Of a stretch of 64,000 nucleotides of DNA, positions 58,557 through 64,000 are shown in pieces. A model generated the notes under the pieces. The model saw nothing but the letters and a program-made list of their open reading frames with translations, ran no database searches and had not been told where the DNA came from. Position 1 is the stretch's first letter. Each line of letters opens with the position of its first letter. The position numbers were made by a program, and so were the translations under genes. Source of the DNA: Bedellia somnulentella (Eukaryota; Arthropoda; Insecta; Lepidoptera; Bedelliidae); contig OY755170.1 in the NCBI GenBank assembly GCA_963576735.1, positions 13,376,567 through 13,440,566 of the forward strand. The letters run 5' to 3'.

Positions 58557-59704
58557 GTTTAAATGTACTTAAAGGGGTTACAGATATAGTTATCTATCGT
58601 AACAAGACGCCTTAGTACTTAGACCAAGCTATTACACAACAACGCAGCGCGTTGCAAATGAAATGAACTAAAAATTGCAACAAAGCAAGCAAAGTTATAA
58701 ATAGAATAGGTAAGTCAAGTAGTTACGTAACTTGCAAAACAGATGATTCCAGCCGTCCTATCACCGCCAGTCGTCGCACCGATGTTCAAGGTCGACCACT
58801 TTCGTGTCAAGTGATAGCCCGAAAACGACAAGTAGATGGACACTGAAATGTGCAAAAGTCACAAAATGTAGGTGTGATCAAAAATCACGAAAATATGAAG
58901 CTAATAGAACAAAGATAAATTATGCTTCCAATTTTAAATTTTAATTGATTTTACTGAGAAATAACGTTATAACCGTCACCAACCTAGGGAATCCAGTTTT
59001 TTATTTTTATGACTAGGTATAGTGTTCGGTTTGCACTTACGCACACAATGAATAACACTCGTAATGAATAAACTGAGTAGTAAATAAATGGATGACTATA
59101 ATGTTTATCAAGATTGACGGGCAGCTCAAATCATATCGTAATTATCTACGCAAATTGAGCTATTTAAATAGGCTGCACGGATTTATTTGAATTAAAATAT
59201 TTAAATGAAATACGTTAACGGAAATGATGTGACTAACTAACGCTCGAAAGCTAGCTTTGTGACATTCAACAAATATAAGATAAAATAGGATAATTGAATG
59301 GATAGAAGGATGATTATAGGTGGATAAAAAGGATGGGGCACTTTCCTGTGTAAGCTTAGCTGCGGCGCTCCACGTAGGCTGGTTGCTGACCGGCTGGCTT
59401 GAAACACTTCTGGATGAAGACACCCTCCACTGAGTTTTATCTCCTTGAAAACTGGATTTGATGATTAGTCCAACAACTCAGATCAAACGGCTGGGCAAGA
59501 ACAGCGATGCACTGACTCACTCGTTAGGTAGGTGGCGGGAACAAAGATTGGTTTCCCGACGATAAACCTCTCACTGGAGCGTCACTCTGCCGATAGCTGC
59601 GATGATCTTCTGCTTGGTATCGATAAGGAACAAGGTTACAACGGATTTTACGATCTTGTTCTCGGGTTTTCTCCAAAACCAAGAGTATCACGTCGTGGTT
59701 ACCA
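58557..59704 (-). other. BEL-2 leader and primer binding site
   Basis: 1.15 kb between the 5' LTR and gag. Directly after the LTR on the minus strand (59704 downward) the sequence is TGGTAACCACGACGTGAT, in the position and with the TGG start of a primer binding site. The matching tRNA is not assigned. Confidence 0.6.
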
Positions 59705-59927
59705 TGTTCAATCCTTCAGGTGGTATGTATGGATTGTATGGATTTTAATGAAATATCTGACTCCAGGATATATTGCGTGTATTAATAAATGATTACACCG
59801 TGGCCGAATAATAAGTTAACAGTTACATGTATCGTGAGCAAGTGACAAGTAGAATAAGTGGGTAGCGTGACGCACTACCCTCAAACGGTTTATAATCATT
59901 TCCGAACACTAGTGATGTGCCGGAACA
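59705..59927 (-). repeat. BEL-2 5' LTR
   Basis: 223 bp, identical to 45744-45966; the right-hand target duplication ATATG is at 59928-59932. Confidence 0.92.
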
Positions 59928-60062
59928 ATATGCAAGCTATACACCATCTTATAGCCTGGTTTTTTATTGACATGTTTGAATATAGAACACTCTTCTTTTA
60001 TTTATTTTTTATTTGAATGAGCATCATTTTTCCGAGAATCTGTCGGGAATTCATTTGCAACA

Positions 60063-61160
60063 ATGGAGCTCAGTCGACGTGATTTTCGCGCTATGATTTA
60101 TTATGACTTTAAAAAAGGTTTTAAGCCTCAAGAATGTTTTGAACTTTTGGCTTCTACTTTTGGTGAGTCTGCTTGTTCCCGAGCAACAGTATTCAATTGG
60201 TTTGCTGAATTTAAAAGAGGACGGGGATGTCTCGAAGATGAAGCGAAGACAGGACGGCCGCCAACTGCGGTCACGCAAGAAAACGTTCGTGCAGTCGAAA
60301 ACCTTATTCACGAAAACCGACGAATTACATATGTAGAGCTTGAGCAAGGACTAGGAATTGGATTGGCAGCAATGCAAACCATAATTCACGACCACCTTTC
60401 TCTCCGTAAACGTTGTGCGAGATGGGTGCCGCACAAACTTACCGATGAGCAGAAAGACCGTCGGGTAGATTGGTGCCAATTCATGATAGATAAATTCAAC
60501 GGAGGCGAGAAAAAAACGTATATGATATACTGACTGGTGACCAAACATGTCTATATAACTATGATCCCGAATCAAAGCGACAGTCAACTGTATGGTGCTT
60601 TGAAGACGAGCCAACTTCAACCAAATGTCGCCGTGCACAAAGCTCACAGAAACAAATGGTCACCTCGTTTTTCTGCAAAACGGGTCATATTGCTACTGTT
60701 GTGCTAGAGAATGAAAGAACGGTGAACTCCGAATGGTATGTGACAGTTTGTGCTCCAACAGTTATATCAGCTTGGTGTGACAAGTGACCGAAGTCAGGAA
60801 TCCGGCATCTTCTCTGGCACCACGACAATGCGGCGCCGCACACGTCTGCCAAAACACTAGATTTTTTCAACTCGAAAAATGTGTCAATTCTCCCTCACCC
60901 GCCATATTCCCCTGACCCAGTGCCTTGTGATTTTTACTTGATTCCAAAAATCAAAGAAAAACTAAAGGGGAAGAGGTTTGAAAGCAAAGAAGATGCGCCA
61001 GTTGCCTTAATTTCGAGATTTCTTAGGTATCTAAAGAAGAGTGGTCACAGGTATTTTCCAATTGGTTCAGACGTATGGAAAAGTGTATACGTGCTCAGGG
61101 TGAATACTTTGAAAAGATCGACACTTGTAATAAAGAATAAATTTTATAATTTTTGCGTAA
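60063..61160 (+). pseudogene. Mariner transposase, DD34D, inactivated
   Basis: ATG 60063. The N-terminal helix-turn-helix pair (FNWFAEFKRGR, then TGRPPTAVTQENV) is followed by the catalytic domain. A frameshift lies in the A-run at about 60509-60516, after which the phase continues through LTGDQTC (first Asp; the usual TGDE has become TGDQ). A TGA at 60785-60787 interrupts. The second Asp is in HHDNAAPH, and 34 residues separate it from the third Asp in PDPVPCDF, giving the DD34D signature. The frame ends near the right inverted repeat. With one frameshift, one stop and the TGDQ change, the copy is dead. Confidence 0.88.
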
Positions 61161-61185
61161 CTAGTTTCTTTTGGCATGCCCCTTG

Positions 61186-61306
61186 TACATATACTCACGG
61201 CTATAAATCCCTTGAAGGGGTAGCCAGAGCTACGGAAATTAGAAAGAATTAGAAAATCCTGAGCCACTTTTGAAAGTTACGTGGGGAAAAGATGGTGAGA
61301 TAAAGT
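61186..61306 (-). repeat. Rep-A fragment abutting mariner
   Basis: TACATATACTCACGGCTATAAATCC begins at the mariner target TA, so the mariner entered at or beside the tail of a Rep-A copy. Confidence 0.7.
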
Positions 61307-61349
61307 TTCTTAAAAGAAAATATGCATTGTATTGTAAATCATAATTCAT

Positions 61350-62726
61350 ACAAACAAGGGAGACTCTGCCCTGCCTATGAATTTAAAAACAACCGCTAGA
61401 TGGCGCCCGTTGTAGTCTTGATCCTAAAAAACTACGCTGATTTGTTCAAATATTTTATATTGACTTAATTGGCCTAGACCTCGCTTTTTTAACATACCCT
61501 TTTTATATTATAAATCGATAAAGGACATCAAACTAAACAACTTTGCCCATGGAATGCCTATCTAAAATATTGTAATTTTCAAAATAAAATAATAATTAAA
61601 AATTGTCGTATCTAGTTCAAACTGAGAATGTATAAAATGAGATTCCTTGCTTCAGTGAAAATAAGAAATAAAAAAAAACATTTGATCTATGCTATTCGCT
61701 CTGTAAACAAAAATATTACTTCTTTCGGTATTTTCCAGTTGTATTGATCGTCGTTGAAAAATAATATCATGAAAATAAACCGGTAAGCGAGCGATTGAAC
61801 TGGAAAATACCGAAAGAGGTTATGTTTTTGTTTACACCATAGATCAAATGTTTTTTTTTATTTCTTATTTTCACTGAAGCAAAGAATCTAGTTCTATACA
61901 TTCTCAGTTTGAACTAGGTACGACAATTTTTAATTATCATTTTTTTTTGAAAATTACAATATTTTAGATAGGCATTCCATGGTCAAAGTTTTTAAGTATG
62001 ATGTTCTTTATCGATTTATAATATAAAAAGGGTATGTTAAAAAAGCGAGGTCTAGGCCAATTTTATTGATAGAATAACCGTGTTAGATTCGTTGTAATTG
62101 TTTTACTGAGTTTAATTTACAAGTGTACAGCAGTTGCAATAAGACAAGCCATCGTCGTCTCGCGAAAAAATGAATGCTGCGCCGAGGATTTGGTTACTTC
62201 AAAGAGTCAAGTACTCGTTATACTATATAACTTGCCTTTGTAACAAGATGACACAAATGACTTCCTCGACAAACATTGATTGGTATGCACTTCGATGTCA
62301 TCAAATTGTCATATTTAGCCGACTCCCTAAGGGTCTCTGTCATGCGATACGATAAAACATGTTTTTAATATTATCCTCACAACTTTTCCCAAACTTTAAC
62401 ATTTTATAAAAATACTCAGTCGAATCAGTCTAGCCGTTTTCGACTTTTCCCGTTTTATTTTAGTCTAGTCTAGTCTATGCCAATGTTTATTATGCCCACG
62501 ATGACTGTATGTATCTTTTTACACATAAAACTTAAAAAAAAATATATTTTTTTTATTTTCTAGTTGTTAGTTTTTATTTCGCATTTAAATGGGTATGAAG
62601 TAAAATATAACATGCAACATAATTATTTGAACAAATTAGCATAGTTTTTTAGGATCAAGACTACAACGGGCGCCATCTTGCGGTTGTTTTTAAATTCATG
62701 GGCGGGGCAGAGTCTACCTTGTTTGT
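61350..62726. mobile_element. Inverted-repeat element containing foldback copy 1
   Basis: Arms 61350-61453 and 62624-62726 are inverted and about 90% alike (TGGCGCCCGTTGTAGTCTTG near 61402). Foldback copy 1 (61471-62058) sits just inside the left arm. Without it the element is about 0.78 kb. The 61-codon frame at 62170-62355 has no motif. Confidence 0.65.
61471..62058. mobile_element. 588-bp foldback element, copy 1
   Basis: Almost fully palindromic. Ends GGCCTAGACCTCGCTTTTTT and its complement, with AATT on both outer sides. The centre, about 61740-61800, is not palindromic. No coding capacity. Confidence 0.8.
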
Positions 62727-62733
62727 AAGAATT

Positions 62734-63322
62734 GGCCTAGACCTCGCTTTTTTAACATACCCTTTTTATATTATAAATCGATAAAGGACATCAAACTTAA
62801 CAACTTTGCATATGGAATGCCTATCTAAAATATTGTAATTTTCAAAAAATAATAATAATTAAAAATTGTCGTACCTAGTTCAAACTGAGAATGTATAGAA
62901 TGAGATTCCTTGCTTCAGTGAAAATAAGAAATAAAAAAAAACATTTGATCTATTGTGTAAACAAAAACATAACTCTTTTCGGTATTTTCCAGTTCAATCG
63001 CTCGCTTTCCGATTTATTTTCATGATATTATTTTTCAACGACGATCAATACAACTGGAAAATACCGAAAGAAGTTATATTTTTGTTTACAGAGCGAAAAT
63101 CATAGATCAAATGTTTTTTTTTTATTTCTTATTTTCACTGAAGCAAGGAATCTCATTCTATACATTCTCAGTTTGAACTAGGTACGACAGTTTTTTATTA
63201 TTATAATTTTTTGAAAATTACAATATTTTAGATAGGCATTCCATGGGCAAAGTTGTTTAGTTTGATGTCCTTTATCGATTTATAATATAAAAAGGGTATG
63301 TTATAAAAGCGAGGTCTAGGCC
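62734..63322. mobile_element. 589-bp foldback element, copy 2
   Basis: Same family and the same AATT flanks. Its central segment is the reverse complement of that in copy 1, so the two copies lie in opposite orientation. Confidence 0.8.
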
Positions 63323-63641
63323 AATTATGATTTGTACAATCAATTATTTAATCTGTGGATCAATGTTTTGATATTGTGATTTGTGACATTGAATGTAAAT
63401 TTTATCATTTATAATTATATCATTGTAAAACATTAAGTTATATATTAAAGCAATTGTGTTGAAAATGCCTTTGAAAAAAGGAATGTTTGGGGATGAGCTA
63501 TTGACTGCTGAGGGTATTCTGTACAATGAATGGGCCCAACTGACTGATTGCCAGAAAAGATGTACGGAGAGAGTTGGAATGTCGCTGCAGATGGAGCAGG
63601 AAGCCTACTTGTCTCAACACCCTGAGGTTTGTAACTAAGAT
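63323..63641. other. Intergenic DNA with a 60-codon frame
   Basis: The frame at 63456-63638 (from an in-frame TTG; ATG at 63465) starts MPLKKGMFGDELLTAEG and is not recognised. Its sequence looks protein-like but there is no independent support. Confidence 0.3.
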
Positions 63642-63800
63642 ATACTCACGGCTATAATGTTTACAGAAAAGGGATGATCGTAACTGCAGATTTGGAAAAT
63701 CCAGCCACTTTTGGAAGTTTAGTACAGAAAAGATTGTAAAGTAAAAGATGGTTGGTGATGAGTCTCCAGCCACACCCTCCAAAATTTAGTTGAAAACGCC
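63642..63800 (-). repeat. Rep-A copy, diverged
   Basis: TACTCACGGCTATAATG through the CTCAATACCCTAAG segment. Confidence 0.65.
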
Positions 63801-63827
63801 TCAATACCCTAAGTTGTCCTAATATCA

Positions 63828-63935
63828 ACCGTGATGGCTCAGTGGGTGGTGTGTTATTTAATATGTCAGTATCATGTTAATGTTGCTATAAGCGGGATTC
63901 AAACCCGTGACCTCCGAACACAGAATCCAGTCACC
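63828..63935. repeat. tRNA-like SINE remnants
   Basis: A plus-strand A-box-like stretch (CCGTGATGGCTCAGTGGGT) and a minus-strand B-box complement (GGGATTCAAACCC). Confidence 0.4.
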
Positions 63936-64000
63936 TCCCAAATACGCCATGTACGACGCGTAAATTCGATAATGTTATAGGGATTTTCCACGATACCTGC

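Larger units (their letters stand above)
45744..59927 (-). mobile_element. BEL-2: BEL/Pao LTR retrotransposon carrying nested insertions
   Basis: 14,184 bp between ATATG duplications (45739-45743 and 59928-59932). The LTRs are 223 bp and identical (45744-45966 and 59705-59927). The coding strand is minus: gag starts at 58556 and integrase ends at 45948. The element is interrupted by a truncated LINE (57735-58188), a palindromic lesion in the reverse transcriptase, a Harbinger-like MITE (54985-55244) and a 6.4-kb SCHIP1-plus-LINE insert (47734-54113). Without these it would be about 7 kb, normal for the family. Confidence 0.9.
45682..61185 (+). mobile_element. Mariner (DD34D) element split by BEL-2
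   Basis: The left end starts CGAGGGGCATGCCAATAGAA at 45682 and is preceded by TA (45680-45681). The right end, read in reverse complement from 61185, starts CAAGGGGCATGCCAAAAGAA and is followed by TA (61186-61187). These are matching terminal inverted repeats of about 28 bp. Removing BEL-2 and one ATATG leaves about 1.3 kb, the normal mariner length. The transposase copy is broken. Confidence 0.88.

Noticed and set aside
59160..59792. Short frames of 86-87 codons in the BEL-2 leader
   Set aside because: No recognisable domain; one runs into the LTR.
45744..59927. Retrovirus-like capture of SCHIP1 by BEL-2 during reverse transcription
   Set aside because: SCHIP1 is antisense to BEL-2 and flanked by a target-type duplication, so insertion into an existing BEL-2 is simpler.

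Overview
The window is AT-rich animal DNA with no recognisable intact single-copy host gene. It consists almost entirely of transposable elements and their remains. The mix points to an insect, most likely a moth or butterfly: BEL/Pao LTR elements, APE-type and RLE-type LINEs, a DD34D mariner, tRNA-derived SINEs and large foldback elements. The order Lepidoptera is an inference from the style of the repeats, not something proved here.

Layout. 1-16 kb: two copies of a 1.47-kb foldback-type element, one split by a 1.55-kb DNA transposon with an 8-bp target duplication. This region also holds SINE fragments and several copies of two short interspersed families. 16-27 kb: mostly unique AT-rich DNA with a few GC-rich islands, some tRNA-like SINE heads, a perfect 32-bp-arm hairpin and a long (TA)n. 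27.1-29.9 kb: one intact 942-codon reading frame with a C2H2 finger, a reverse transcriptase and a restriction-like-endonuclease-type tail. 34.7-39.8 kb: an internally deleted BEL/Pao element (BEL-1) inserted into a SINE with an ATATG target duplication. Its 5' LTR is abnormal and carries a perfect 65-bp-arm palindrome. 40-45.7 kb: dispersed repeats.

45.7-61.2 kb is the centrepiece, a nest of insertions. A mariner (45682-61185) was split by a BEL/Pao element on the minus strand (BEL-2, 45744-59927). BEL-2 has two identical 223-bp LTRs and an ATATG target duplication. Its pol gene was in turn split by a 6.4-kb insert flanked by a 98-bp direct repeat. That insert is an intronless copy of the host gene for schwannomin-interacting protein 1 (SCHIP1) with one frameshift. 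The 3' untranslated part of the SCHIP1 copy holds a 4.3-kb two-ORF LINE. A Harbinger-like MITE and a truncated LINE also sit inside BEL-2. 61.3-63.3 kb: two 588-bp foldback elements in opposite orientation and a larger inverted repeat.

The genes do not form a pathway. They are a record of successive insertions. The parts most worth following are the SCHIP1 retrocopy, the conflict between identical LTRs and a heavily rearranged BEL-2 interior, the mismatched BEL-1 LTRs, and the intact RLE-type reverse transcriptase ORF.
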